Positions 15,533 to 25,600 of a DNA stretch of 64,000 nt are shown here, piece by piece. The position numbers and the translations under genes are program-made. Source of the stretch: Hydrogenophaga sp. A37 (GTDB lineage: Bacteria > Pseudomonadota > Gammaproteobacteria > Burkholderiales > Burkholderiaceae_C); contig NZ_MUNZ01000128.1 in the NCBI RefSeq assembly GCF_002001205.1, forward strand, positions 1 through 64,000, read 5' to 3'. The stretch's first letter is position 1; each line of letters begins with the position of its first letter. The notes under the pieces are model-generated. The model searched no databases and was not told where the DNA came from. It was given only the letters and a program-made list of their open reading frames with translations.

Positions 15533-16233
15533 TGACCCGCGACGAAGCACTCAAGAAGGTCAAGAAGTGCATGGCGCTGTCCCGCAGCGCCAACGAACAC
15601 GAAGCAGCTGCAGCGATGCGCCAGGCACAAAAGCTGATGGCCGAGTTCGGTCTGGCCGAGCAGGACGTGTCGCTGGCTGACGTGCGCGAGGCCCGCGTCA
15701 AGACGCGCAGCGCCGCGATGAACACTTGGGAGGTCACCCTTGTCAATCTGGTGGCGAAAGCCTTCGGTTGCGAGCAGTTCCGTTCGGAGCGCGGCGGCTA
15801 CAACGGCGCAGGCAACTGGGTGGTCGTTAAGGAGTGGGTGTTTGTTGGCCTGGACGCATCGGCCGATGTTGCCGGCTACGCCTGCGACGTGCTCTTGCGC
15901 CAGTGCTCGGTCGCTCGCCTGGCGCACATCGCCAAGCAGCCGAAGAACTGCAAGCCCATCACCAAGACGGCGCGCGGTGATGCGTTCGCCAAAGGGTGGG
16001 TGTGGGGCGTCGCCGAAAAGGTTGAGGCCTTCGCACAGCCGACCAGGAACGCGGCCCTACTGCTGACCTACATGGAGCGCAACCACGGCGAGATGAAGAG
16101 CACCAAGGTCCTGGACAAGTCCAAGCTCCGGAAGCTGGACGACGGGCACCTCAATGCTGGCTGGAACGCCGGTCGAAACGCCGAGCTTCACCGAGGCGTT
16201 GGCGGCGCAGAAGAGCGGAGGTTGATCGCATGA
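15532..16233 (+). CDS. DUF2786 family protein
   Basis: This 233-residue protein has the DUF2786 N-terminus (EALKKVKKCMALSRSANEHEAAAAMRQAQKLMAEFGL, residues 5-41). A second conserved domain follows (WEVTLVNLVAKAFGCEQF ... EWVFVGLDASADVAGYACDVLLRQ ... FAKGWVWGVAEKV), as in the usual DUF2786/DUF7168 pairing. The family is widespread in phages and of unknown function. Genes of this type commonly sit between gam and gemA/mor in BcepMu relatives. Confidence 0.8.
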   Translation: MTRDEALKKVKKCMALSRSANEHEAAAAMRQAQKLMAEFGLAEQDVSLADVREARVKTRSAAMNTWEVTLVNLVAKAFGCEQFRSERGGYNGAGNWVVVKEWVFVGLDASADVAGYACDVLLRQCSVARLAHIAKQPKNCKPITKTARGDAFAKGWVWGVAEKVEAFAQPTRNAALLLTYMERNHGEMKSTKVLDKSKLRKLDDGHLNAGWNAGRNAELHRGVGGAEERRLIA

Positions 16234-16469
16234 ACCGCGCCGCACAGCTCCAGTTCAACGGCGCAGGCGCCTGGCGCGGCGCGCTCAACTTCGACGCGGG
16301 CAACGTCCCCAATGAGTTCTGGGAAGCGGCCGACCACCTGGCCCGGCTCAGTGGGTCCAACGTGACGATGCGCGCGGTGGCGTGCGAGCCCGGCCCGAGC
16401 GGTAGCCCAGTGGCCACCCGCACGCAGCTGATGCACTGGACGCGCAAGACGGGCTGGGTGAAGTCATGA
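16230..16469 (+). CDS. Small hypothetical early phage protein
   Basis: This 79-residue protein (MNRAAQLQFNGAGAWRGALNFDAGNVPNEFWE...) has no recognised family. It overlaps both neighbours by ATGA, which is the main support. The sequence reads as a mixed alpha/beta globular unit. Confidence 0.5.
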   Translation: MNRAAQLQFNGAGAWRGALNFDAGNVPNEFWEAADHLARLSGSNVTMRAVACEPGPSGSPVATRTQLMHWTRKTGWVKS

Positions 16470-16675
16470 GCGGCGGCCCCATCGCCCGCGCCAAGGGCGC
16501 CCAGAACTACCAGAGCGCGATGGAGCGCCAGCGCTGCGAGACCTGCGGGCAGTCGGTGGAGTGCTACGGCTCCACGCTGCAGTGCCGCCTGGGCTCGTTT
16601 CTCGTCACGAAGTATTCGGTGTGCGACCGCTGGGAATTGCGCCCCCGCCCGGGCTTCAAAACACCACCGATCTGA
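16466..16675 (+). CDS. Small Cys-rich phage protein
   Basis: This 69-residue protein has four cysteines in CETCGQSVECYGSTLQC and another in SVCDRW. The CxxC-x6-C spacing could bind zinc or form disulfides. It is the last gene before the terminator at 16849, so it closes the long early operon. No family was recognised. Confidence 0.5.
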   Translation: MSGGPIARAKGAQNYQSAMERQRCETCGQSVECYGSTLQCRLGSFLVTKYSVCDRWELRPRPGFKTPPI

Positions 16676-16848
16676 ATGCCACACGCGCAGCCGGCCGCCT
16701 TGGGGCGCGATAGGCCGGTGGGGGTAAGCGGTGGGTGACCCGGTTTAAACCCAACTCCCGCAGTTCTGAGCGGCCCACGGCTGGTTCGATCCTTGGCCAC
16801 TCGTGGGTTCTATCCCTCCTCAGGGGAGACGCTGAAAGGACCGGTTTC
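16676..16848. other. Non-coding leader between early operon and gemA
   Basis: No convincing gene is present. The stretch contains a GTTTAAAC palindrome near 16743 and a GGTTCGATCC string at 16783 that resembles a tRNA T-loop, but no cloverleaf could be built. A promoter for gemA-mor was not evident. Confidence 0.4.
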
Positions 16849-16878
16849 CCGGGGCCGCCGTAGAAGGCCCCGGTTTTT
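16849..16878 (+). terminator. Intrinsic terminator or attenuator before gemA
   Basis: CCGGGGCC (16849-16856) pairs perfectly with GGCCCCGG (16866-16873) across a 9-base loop, followed by five T. It stands after the last early gene and 50 bp before gemA, in the same orientation. Confidence 0.75.
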
Positions 16879-16908
16879 ACCAAAGTGCACCACCAGGTGC
16901 GCTTCGGT
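16879..16908 (+). promoter_or_regulatory. Second hairpin directly before the gemA ribosome binding site
   Basis: A 13-position stem (16879-16891 with 16896-16908) pairs in 12 positions, including one G-T, around the loop ACCA. It starts right after the T-tract of the preceding terminator, and AAGAAGGAG of the gemA ribosome binding site follows at once. No T-tract follows, so it is more likely structural or regulatory than a terminator. Confidence 0.5.
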
Positions 16909-16924
16909 AAGAAGGAGCCCCGAT

Positions 16925-17632
16925 ATGCAAGCCCAGCCCAAGCCCTATGTTTCCGCCCGCCGGCCCAACGCGGCCAGCGACAACCGCGCGCGCCTGATCC
17001 GCCTGGTGCATGTGGCGCGCCGTGATCTTCGGCTCGACGAGGAGACCTATCGTTCGGTGCTGCGCGCACAGGGCGGCGAGTCGTCGGCCAACATGAACGC
17101 CGCGCAGCTGCAGAAGGCGGTGGACGCGATGAAGGCGATGGGCTTCAAGGTGGCGAGCAAGGCGAAGCCGGCCGGTCGGGTGCGCAAGGCCCCCACCGCA
17201 GCACGCGCGGCCCAGCCCGGGGCGGTGGTGCTGGCAGGCGATGCCGAGTCGCGCAAGGCGCGGGCGATGTGGCTCACGCTGCACGCCATCGGCCAGGTGC
17301 GCGACCCGAGCGAGGCGGCGCTGTTGGCCTACGCGCGGCGCCAGACGGGCGTGGACCGCATGGAATGGGTCAGCGACATGGTGCCGGTGCTGGAGCCGCT
17401 GAAAGCGTGGCTGCTGCGCTCGCTGCCGCAGGTGCTGGCGCCGTACCTGCGCGAGCCTGCAAAAACCTGGGCTTCGCACAAGGACGCCATCTGGCACGAC
17501 AATTGGTTACAAGCCGTTCGCCGACTGGTGTACGGCCTGGAGAAACGCCACGTGCAGTTGGTCGATGAATACACCGACCTTTGGCAGCTCGCACAGTCGG
17601 CGGGGGTGACAGTTGAAGGGAGCAAAAAATGA
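16925..17632 (+). CDS. gemA: GemA-like (DUF1018, Mu gp16) regulatory protein
   Basis: This 235-residue protein starts at ATG 16925, which has an AAGGAG at 16912-16917. The DUF1018 signature is clear: ARLIRLVHVARRDLRLDEETYRSVLRAQGGESSANMNAAQLQKAVDAMKAMGFK, then a basic linker, then WLTLHAIGQVRDPSEAALLAYARRQTGVDRMEW. In Mu, GemA modulates host gene expression and DNA topology and is encoded next to Mor. Here it overlaps mor by 4 bp. The preceding terminator and hairpin suggest the pair can be controlled separately from the early operon. Confidence 0.88.
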   Translation: MQAQPKPYVSARRPNAASDNRARLIRLVHVARRDLRLDEETYRSVLRAQGGESSANMNAAQLQKAVDAMKAMGFKVASKAKPAGRVRKAPTAARAAQPGAVVLAGDAESRKARAMWLTLHAIGQVRDPSEAALLAYARRQTGVDRMEWVSDMVPVLEPLKAWLLRSLPQVLAPYLREPAKTWASHKDAIWHDNWLQAVRRLVYGLEKRHVQLVDEYTDLWQLAQSAGVTVEGSKK

Positions 17633-18000
17633 AGATCAACAGCCAGCACATGGAGCGGCGGCGCAACAAGCTGCTGCAGGACACGGCCGATTTTTCCGCC
17701 CGCCGGATGGTGGAGCTGGGCGTGAACGAGAAGGCCGCAGACCTGATTGCGACGGACATCGCCGACCACCTGGCCGACGTGTGGGGCGGCCAGACGCTGA
17801 ATTTTCCGAAGGACTATCTGCTCAAGCTGAGCCTCCAGGAGGACGAGGTCTACAGGAAGTTCAACGGCAACAACTACGCCGAGCTGGCGCTGGAATACGG
17901 GATCAGCGAGCGCGGGATGCAGAAGAAGATCGCCCGCATCAAGGAACGGCTCAAGCGCCAGGCGGCGGGGGCGCCGACGCTGTTCGGATCGCTCGCGTAG
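17629..18000 (+). CDS. mor: Mor-type middle/late transcription activator
   Basis: This 123-residue protein belongs to the Mor/C activator family. The N-terminal dimerisation part is HMERRRNKLLQDTADFSARRMVELGVNEKAADLIATDIADHLADVWGGQTLNFPKD. The C-terminal helix-turn-helix is YAELALEYGISERGMQKKIARIKERL (about residues 80-105). Mu Mor activates the middle promoter for C, which in turn drives late genes. No separate C gene is seen in the window, so this single protein may activate the leftward late operon, as proposed for related phages. It is the last phage gene before the end. Confidence 0.9.
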   Translation: MKINSQHMERRRNKLLQDTADFSARRMVELGVNEKAADLIATDIADHLADVWGGQTLNFPKDYLLKLSLQEDEVYRKFNGNNYAELALEYGISERGMQKKIARIKERLKRQAAGAPTLFGSLA

Positions 18001-18020
18001 CCCCATAATCACTCCACCCA

Positions 18021-18047
18021 ACGGCCCAATTTTCTCGGGCCGTTTTT
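18021..18047 (+). terminator. Intrinsic terminator after mor
   Basis: ACGGCCC (18021-18027) pairs with GGGCCGT (18037-18043) across a 9-base loop and runs into TTTTT. It ends rightward phage transcription before the phage end. Confidence 0.85.
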
Positions 18048-18080
18048 GTTTCAACTGCCGTAACGGCGTTACTTCACGCG

Positions 18081-18120
18081 TCCCGATAATTCCCGGCCCG
18101 TCCCGGCATGTCCCGATTTA
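18081..18120. repeat. Phage-end array: four TCCCG motifs at exact 10-bp spacing
   Basis: TCCCG begins at 18081, 18091, 18101 and 18111, each unit exactly one helical turn from the next; a weaker TCCAA follows at 18121. The array lies about 40 bp from the inferred phage terminus. A natural reading is a set of transposase or accessory-protein binding sites at the end of the element. Confidence 0.7.
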
Positions 18121-18158
18121 TCCAATGGCCCGCCGTGGAGTTATCTCTCTCCCTTTCA

Positions 18159-18362
18159 CCCACCTTGGCCCTGGGCGGGCCGGACGATGTGGGCGAGGCC
18201 AGCTGGGAGCGGCAAGGCCGCTGGATTCCCACCACCGGCGTCGACCAATACGCCGCCACCTTGCTCAAATGGTTCGGCGCCAACGACAGCCAGCTCAACA
18301 CCATCCTGCCCAACCTCGGCAATTTCGGTTCGGCCCGCGACCTCGGTTTCCTGGCCGCCTGA
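18159..18362 (+). pseudogene. 3' remnant of a DUF1501 gene disrupted by the prophage
   Basis: From about 18159 the plus-strand frame reads PTLALGGPDDVGEASW, then RWIPTTGVDQYAATLLKWFG, then NTILPNLGNFGSARDLGFL and a stop at 18362. This is the characteristic C-terminus of DUF1501 proteins, a family of predicted exported hydrolase-like proteins usually paired with DUF1800. The upstream residues in the same frame are phage-end sequence with no resemblance to the family. The 5' part of the gene should lie beyond the other phage end, outside the window. About 67 codons remain. Confidence 0.85.
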
Positions 18363-18371
18363 TCGCCCGCG

Positions 18372-19505
18372 TCAGCGCCGAAACCTGCCGGCGGCGTCCA
18401 CGATGGACAGGTCGGCGAAATCAAGGCCGGTGTGGTTGCTGGCGCTGTAGTCGACCGTGAGCCCACCCAGGTTGAAGTTGCGGATGCCTTCAAGGGCATC
18501 GCGCAGCCCGGCGGACGTCGGGTTGGGGCCAGCGCGCTTGAGGCCCTCCACCAGCACCTTGGCCGCGGCGTAGCCTTCCATCATCGCGGGTGATACGCTG
18601 CTCAGCCCTTTGGTTTGGGCCAGTTCCAGCGCTTCCTTAATCAATGGCGAGCTGACGGAGCGTTCGTTCGGAAAGACCTGCGTCACGATCACACCACGGG
18701 CGTGTTCGCCCAGCAGCTTGATGAAGCCTTCGGACGCGTTGTTGGACAGCGTGACCACCTGGGCTCGCGAGCCCGCGGCGCGGACTGCCTTCACGGCCTC
18801 GGCGGTGTTGCCGGCCGATCCCAGAATCATCACGGCCTGTGCCCCGCTCTTGGCCACTTGCGGTGCCAGGGTGCTGAAATCAGGTTTGTCTCGGGGAAAT
18901 TTTTCTTGAAGCACCGGCTTCAACCCAGCCGCCTTCAGCCCGCTTTCCGCTCCAATGGCCCCATCAGCACCAAAGGCGTCGTCGGTCTGCAGCACCGCGA
19001 TGCGGGTGATGCCGATCGTGGCCAGGTGCTCGATGGCCTTGGCCGCCTCGCGCTGGTAGGTGGCGCGCACGTTGAACACCCAGGGGTTGACCGGTGTGTG
19101 CAGCGCCATGGCGCCGGTGCTGGGGGCCACCAGCGGCACTTTGTATTCCGCCAGCAAGGGCAGCAGGGCCTGTGCGTGCGGCGTGCCCCGGTTCAGAAAC
19201 AGCGCAAGCACACCGCGTTTCGTGATCAGTTCGCGCGCCACCTCGACGGTCAGCTTGGGGTCGAACTTGTCGTCCACCGAAATCAGCTCGATCTTCTGGC
19301 CGTTCACGCCACCGCGGGCGTTCACCGCATCCAGGTAGAGCTTGGCGCCGTCAATGTTTTCCTTCACGCCCGCCGCCACCGAGCCGGTGATGCCCGTGGG
19401 CTGGCCGATGCGCAGTTGTGCCCAGGCGGGTGCGGCCAGCGCCGAGAACATGGCCGCCGCGGCAAGGGTCAGCCACAGGCGGCCGGGGCGAGGGATGCTT
19501 TTCAT
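18372..19505 (-). CDS. ABC transporter substrate-binding protein (LivK-type)
   Basis: This 377-residue periplasmic protein starts at ATG 19505 behind CAGGAGA. The signal peptide is WLTLAAAAMFSALAAPAWA. The mature part reads LRIGQPTGITGSVAAGVKENIDGAKLYLDAVNARGGVNGQKIELISVDDKFDP, the standard peripla_BP_6 opening of branched-chain amino-acid or aromatic-compound binding proteins. Later landmarks are VAPSTGAMAL and QTDDAFGADG. It would deliver a ligand to an inner-membrane LIV-type transporter that is not encoded nearby. The ligand cannot be read from the sequence. It converges on the DUF1501 remnant. Confidence 0.85.
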   Translation of the reverse strand: MKSIPRPGRLWLTLAAAAMFSALAAPAWAQLRIGQPTGITGSVAAGVKENIDGAKLYLDAVNARGGVNGQKIELISVDDKFDPKLTVEVARELITKRGVLALFLNRGTPHAQALLPLLAEYKVPLVAPSTGAMALHTPVNPWVFNVRATYQREAAKAIEHLATIGITRIAVLQTDDAFGADGAIGAESGLKAAGLKPVLQEKFPRDKPDFSTLAPQVAKSGAQAVMILGSAGNTAEAVKAVRAAGSRAQVVTLSNNASEGFIKLLGEHARGVIVTQVFPNERSVSSPLIKEALELAQTKGLSSVSPAMMEGYAAAKVLVEGLKRAGPNPTSAGLRDALEGIRNFNLGGLTVDYSASNHTGLDFADLSIVDAAGRFRR

Positions 19506-19637
19506 GTCTTTGTCTCCTGCTTGTGCACACAGTCTAGGGGTCCCGCGCCGCTTGGGGATTGTGGAAATGACGTAACGCCGCCGCGCTCCGATGGCTGGCG
19601 CTCCTAGAATGTTTGCCTCCCCACCGGAAGCCCCTTC

Positions 19638-22600
19638 ATGTCTGATGCGCACCCGCTACTGAATCCCTCTTCTTTGCCCGAGCCGGGGGAGGCCCTCCCG
19701 GCCCCCGCAGAAACCGGGCTGATCCGCATCCGCGGCGCGCGCCAACACAACCTGAAGAACATCGATCTCGACATCCGCACCGGTGAACTCACCGTGGTCA
19801 CTGGGCCCAGCGGATCGGGCAAGTCCAGCCTGGTGTTCGACACGTTGTTCGCCGAAGGCCAGCGGCGCTATGTGGAAACCTTCAGCGCCTACGCACGCCA
19901 GTTTCTCGACCGCATGGACAAGCCGGCCGTGGACCGGGTGGACGGCGTGCCGCCCGCCATCGCCATCGACCAGACCAACCCGGTGCGCAGCTCGCGCTCG
20001 ACCGTGGGCACGATGACCGAGCTGAACGACCACCTGAAGCTCTTGTTCGCGCGCGGGGCCGACCTGTTCGACCGAGAGACCGCGCTGCCGGTGCGTCACG
20101 ATTCGCCGGAGTCGATCTACGCGGAACTGCAGAAACGCTGTGTTGAGTTGAATGACCCCAGGCTGGTGGTGACCTTCCCGGTCGAATTGCCGGCCAGCAC
20201 CACACCCGAAGAGATCGAACAATGGCTTTCCGCGAGCGGCTACACGCGGGTGCAGGCCGAGCGCATCGTCCAGCGTGCCGCACCGGCGCCCGATGCGAAA
20301 GCCGCCAAGACCACCAAGGCCAAAGCCGCCAAAGGCACCCCTGCCAGCGAATCGGTGAAGGTGCTCGACGTGGTGGCCGACCGCTTCCGCATCGGCACCG
20401 CCGAGCAGGTGCGCGTGATGGAGGCCATCGAAGCCGGCCTCAAGCGCGGCAGCGGCAAGTTGATGGTCTACGTGCTGGGCGAGGAGGGTGCCGAGCCAGT
20501 GATCTGGAGGTTCTCGACAGGATTGCATTGCCCCGAGAGCGACATCCGCTACACCGATCCCACGCCCTCGATGTTCTCCTTCAACTCCGCCGTCGGCGCC
20601 TGCGAGGCCTGCCGCGGTTTTGGCCGTGTGATCGGGGTGGACCACGGCCTGGTGATCCCGAACGACAAGCTCACGCTGCGCAATGGTGCGATCAAGATCT
20701 TCCAGACCCCGGCCTGGAAAGAAGCGCAAGACGACCTGATGCGCCACGCTGAAAGCGCGGGCATCCCGCGCGACACGCCCTGGAACAAGCTCACGCCCGA
20801 ACAGCAACATTGGGTCAAGGCCGGCTCGCCGAACTGGAACGGCAAGTGGAACCAGCACTGGTTCGGCATCGCGCGCTTCTTCGAGTACCTGGAGAGCAAG
20901 GCCTACAAGATGCACATCCGTGTGCTCTTGTCCAAGTACCGCAGCTACACCGAATGCCCGAGCTGCGGCGGCGCGCGCCTGAAGACCGACAGCCTGCTTT
21001 GGCGCATCGGCACCAAGGCCCAGGCCGACGCGGTGCTGCCGCCCGGGAAGCGGTACCTGCCCAAGGGTGTGGCGTGGTCGCGTGCGCAGCTGGAGGCCGT
21101 GCCCGGCTTGTGCCTGCACGACCTGATGCTGATGCCGCTGGACAGGTTGCGGGTGTTTTTTGCGGCGCTGGACAAGACGCTGGTCCCTGCGGGCTCGGAC
21201 CTCGCGGGCGCCGGCCAGGCGCAGGCGGTGCGCCTGCTGTTCGAAGAGATCAACACCCGCATCCGCTACCTCTGCGAGGTCGGCATCGGCTACCTCACGC
21301 TCGACCGCCAGAGCCGCACGCTCAGCGGCGGTGAGGTGCAGCGCATCAACCTCACCACGGCGCTCGGCACCTCGCTGGTGAACACGCTCTTCGTGCTGGA
21401 CGAGCCCAGCATCGGCCTGCACCCGCGCGACATGGCGCGCATCAACGACGCCATGCTGCGCCTGCGCGACGCGGGCAACACGCTGGTGGTGGTGGAGCAC
21501 GACCCGGCCGTGATGCTGGCGGCCGACCGACTGATCGACATGGGTCCGGGGCCGGGTGAGCGCGGCGGGCAGATCGTGTTCGACGGCACGCCCGAGCAGA
21601 TCCGCAGCGCCGACACGCTGACCGGCGCCTACCTGGGCGCGCGCAAGACCGTGGGCATGGGCTTCAAGCGCATGGTGACCGACAGCACGCCGCGCCTCAT
21701 CCTCGAAGGCGCGCGCGAACACAACCTGCAAAACGTGAGTGTCGAGTTCCCGCTGCAGCGCCTGGTGGTGGTCACCGGCGTGTCCGGCTCGGGCAAGTCC
21801 AGCCTGATCCAGGACGTGCTCGCTCCCGCGCTGCTGCGCCACTTCGGCAAGTCCACCGACTCACCGGGCGCACACGACCGCCTGTTGGGCGCTGACTTCT
21901 TGAGCGAAGTGGTGTTCGTCGATCAATCGCCCATCGGCAAGACCGCGCGCTCCAACCCGGTGAGCTACGTCGGCGCCTGGGACGCGGTTCGCGCCCTGTT
22001 TGCCGACGCGCCGCTCTCGCGCCAGCGCAGCTACACCGCCAGCAAGTTCAGCTTCAACAGCGGCGACGGGCGTTGTCCCACCTGCGGTGGATCGGGCTTC
22101 GAACACGTGGAAATGCAGTTTCTGAGCGACGTGTATTTGCGTTGCCCGGACTGCGATGGCAAACGCTACCGGCCCGAAATTCTGGAGGTGCGCATCGAAC
22201 GCGGCGGGCGGATGCACAACGTGGCCGATGTGCTGAACCTCACCGTGAGCGAAGCGGCCGGGTTGTTCGCGAGCGACCGCGAGGTGATCCGCGCGTTGCA
22301 GCCCATCGTGGACGTGGGCCTCGAATACGTGAAGCTCGGCCAGCCGGTGCCGACCCTGTCGGGCGGCGAAGCGCAGCGTCTGAAGCTCGCGGGCTTCCTG
22401 GCCGAAGCCGCCAAGAGCGCCAGCGCCAGCCGCCAGCCCATCTCGCGCAAGGGCACGCTGTTCCTGTTCGACGAGCCCACCACCGGCCTGCACTTTGACG
22501 ACATCGCCAAGCTCATGCGCAGCCTGCGCAAGCTGCTCGACGCCGGGCATTCGCTGGTCGTGATCGAACACAACCTCGACGTGATCCGCGCCGCCGACTG

Positions 22601-25600
22601 GCTGATCGACCTCGGCCCCGAAGGCGGCGCGGGCGGTGGACTGGTGGTGGCCGAAGGGCCGCCGGAAGACGTGCGCCAGCACCCCAGCAGTCACACCGCC
22701 AAGGCCCTGCGCGCCTACGCCGAGTCCATGGGCGAGGTGCACGCGGTGCACGAAGGCCGGCTGGTGGATTACCTGAAGCAACCGCAGCGCCAGCGCGCCT
22801 CGGCCGCGCGCACCGCGGGCCACAGCAACGCCATCCGCATCGTCAACGCCAAGGAACACAACCTCAAGAACCTGAGCGTGGACATCCCACGCGGCCAGTT
22901 CAACGTGATCTCCGGCGTCAGCGGTTCCGGCAAGTCCACGCTGGCCTTCGACATCCTGTTCAACGAAGGCCAGCGGCGTTACCTCGAATCGCTCAACGCC
23001 TACGCGCGCAGCATCGTGCAGCCGGCGGGACGGCCCGAAGTGGACGCGGTCTACGGCATCCCGCCCACGGTGGCGATCGAACAGCGGCTCTCGCGCGGTG
23101 GCCGAAAGAGCACGGTCGGCACCACCACCGAGGTCTGGCACTTCCTGCGCTTGCTCTACGTGAAGCTGGGCACGCAGCACTGCGTGCACGACGGCGCAGC
23201 CGTCATGCCGCAAAGCCCCGAGAGCATTGCCGCCGCCATCCTCACGCGCTACGTCGGCCAGCACATCGGGCTGCTCGCGCCGCTGGTGGTGAACCGCAAG
23301 GGCGTCTACACCGAGCTGGCCGACTGGGCACGCCCGCGCGGCCACACCCACCTGCGCGTGGACGGCGAGTTCCTGCCCACAAGCGGCTTTCCGCGCATCG
23401 ACCGTTTCAAGGAACACACCATCGAACTGCCGGTGGCCGACGGCGTGGTGGACCCGGCCAACGAAGCCTGGCTGCGCAGCCAGCTCAGCAAGGCGCTGGA
23501 GATCGGCAAGGGTCAGGTGCATGTGCTGCATCAGATGGACGGCCTGGCGCAAGCCATGGCCGACGGCACGTCCACCGTGGGCTTGGGCAAGCTGGAGGTG
23601 TTTTCCACCAACCGCGCCTGCCCGGTCTGCGCCACCAGCTACCCCGAGCTGGATCCGCGCCTGTTCTCGTACAACAGCAAACACGGCTGGTGCCCCGACT
23701 GCGTGGGCACGGGTCTGGCGCTCTCGCGCGAGCAGCGCAAGGCGCTCGATGATTCGGTGCGCGACGACGACCAGAAGGGCCGCGAGCAGAGCTTTGCCGA
23801 GCCCGAGGTGGAAGACCTTGCGGATCAACCGTGTCCGGGGTGTGAAGGCACACGATTGAATGCCCAGGCCCGTGCGGTGAAGTTTGGCGGTGTGGGCATC
23901 ACGGACGTGGCCCGTCTGTCGGTGAACGAAGTCCGCTCTTGGGTGCAGGGCTTGCTGAAAGTGGCCGTGCTGACGAGCCGCGAAGCCGACATCGCCCGTG
24001 ACCTGTTGCCCGAGATCGAGAGCCGCCTCGCCTTCCTGGAAGAGGTGGGCCTGAACTACCTCACGCTCGATCGTGGCGCGCCCACGCTCAGCGGCGGCGA
24101 AGCGCAGCGCATCCGCCTCGCGGCGCAACTCGGCAGCAACCTGCAGGGCGTGTGTTACGTGCTCGACGAGCCGACCATCGGACTGCACGCGCGCGACAAC
24201 GCGATCCTTCTCAACGCGCTGCACAAGCTCGGCGACATGGGCAACACCCTGGTGGTGGTGGAACACGACGAAGACACCATCCGCCGCGCCGACCACATCA
24301 TCGACATCGGTCCCAGTGCGGGAAAACGGGGTGGGCGTGTCGTGGCGCAAGGGTCGGTGGCCGATCTGTCGGCGAATGAAGAGTCCGTCACCGGGCGCTA
24401 CCTGCTGCATGCGATGAAACATCCGCTGCAGGCGCGGCGTGGCGTCTTGCCCCTCACCCCAACCCTCTCCCCAGAGGGGCGAGGGAGTGAAAGCCCGTTG
24501 TCTTCGGCGGCACGTTCGAGCGAAAAACCCCCTCTCCCGCTGGCGGGAGAGGGCGGGGGTGAGGGTCTGCCGTGGCTCGAAGTCCGCGGCGCTCGCCTGC
24601 ACAACCTGCAAAACCTCACCGTCGCCGTCCCCCTGCAACGCCTGGTCGTCATCACCGGCGTCAGCGGCTCCGGCAAATCCACCTTCGCGCGCGATGTGCT
24701 GCTCACCAACGCAGCAGCGGCGGTGTCCCAGCGCAGCACCTTCGCCGGCCGCCAGACCTGGGACAACGACGGCACCCGGCCCGCCTGGACCGGCTGCGAC
24801 AAGCTGCTCGGCTCCGAGGTGGTGGACCGCGTGCTCGAAGTCGACCAGACGCCCATCGGCAAAACGCCGCGCAGCTGCCCGGCCACCTACATCGGCTTTT
24901 GGGACACGGTGCGCAAACTCTTCGCCGACACGCTCGAAGCCAAGGCGCGCGGCTACGGCCCGGGCCGCTTCAGCTTCAACACCGGCGAAGGCCGCTGCCC
25001 GGGCTGCGAAGGGCAGGGCATGCGCACCATCGAGATGAGCTTCCTGCCCGACGTCAAGGTGCCTTGCGAGGTCTGCCACGGCGCGCGCTTCAACCCCGAG
25101 ACCCTGGCCGTGAGCTGGAAGGGCAAGAGCATCGGCGACGTGCTGCAGATGGAGGTGGACGAAGCGGTCGAGTTTTTCGCCTCCATGCCCAACATCGCCC
25201 ACCCACTGCAACTGCTGAAAGATGTGGGCCTGGGCTACCTCACGCTGGGCCAGCCATCACCGACGCTGAGCGGCGGCGAAGCGCAGCGCATCAAGCTCGT
25301 GACCGAGCTCAGCAAGGTGCGCGACGACGTCACACGGCGGGGCCAGAAGGCGCCGCACACGCTCTACGTGCTCGACGAACCCACTGTGGGCCTGCACATG
25401 GCCGACGTGGAAAAACTCATCCGCGTGCTGCACCGGCTGGTGGACGGTGGTCACAGCGTGATCGTGATCGAACATGACCTGGATGTGATGGCCGAAGCCG
25501 ACTGGATCATCGACCTGGGTCCCGAAGGCGGAGGTGGGGGGGGCCGCGTCGTGGCGGCGACCACCCCTGAGGAGGTGGTGTGCCTGGGCACCCACACCGG

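Larger units (their letters stand above)
1..18158. mobile_element. BcepMu-type Mu-like prophage, immunity-end part (other end outside window)
   Basis: The region contains the diagnostic transposable-phage set: DDE transposase A, AAA transposase B, Gam, GemA, Mor, a CI-type repressor with a divergent operator, spanins, and Mu gp27/gp28/gp29-type packaging proteins. The layout follows BcepMu rather than Mu: transposition genes run outward toward the near phage end and late genes run the other way from the repressor. The right boundary is inferred at about 18158. There, sequence coding for a DUF1501 C-terminus begins, and the phage strand would end in CA (5'-TG on the other strand). The left part (capsid, tail, far end) is not in the window. 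No broken phage gene was seen in the visible part, so it could be inducible. Confidence 0.93.

Noticed and set aside
16783-16792. GGTTCGATCC string resembling a tRNA T-loop
   Set aside because: No acceptor, D or anticodon stems could be arranged around it in either direction.
24421-24600. Possible frameshift or gene fission in uvrA at the repeat
   Set aside because: The frame stays open and both flanking ATPase domains are complete, so it is an in-frame insertion.
21861-25211. 1116-codon open frame antisense to uvrA
   Set aside because: It is the GC-rich shadow of the uvrA frame, His/Ala/Arg-rich without any recognisable motif; uvrA motifs are unmistakable on the other strand.
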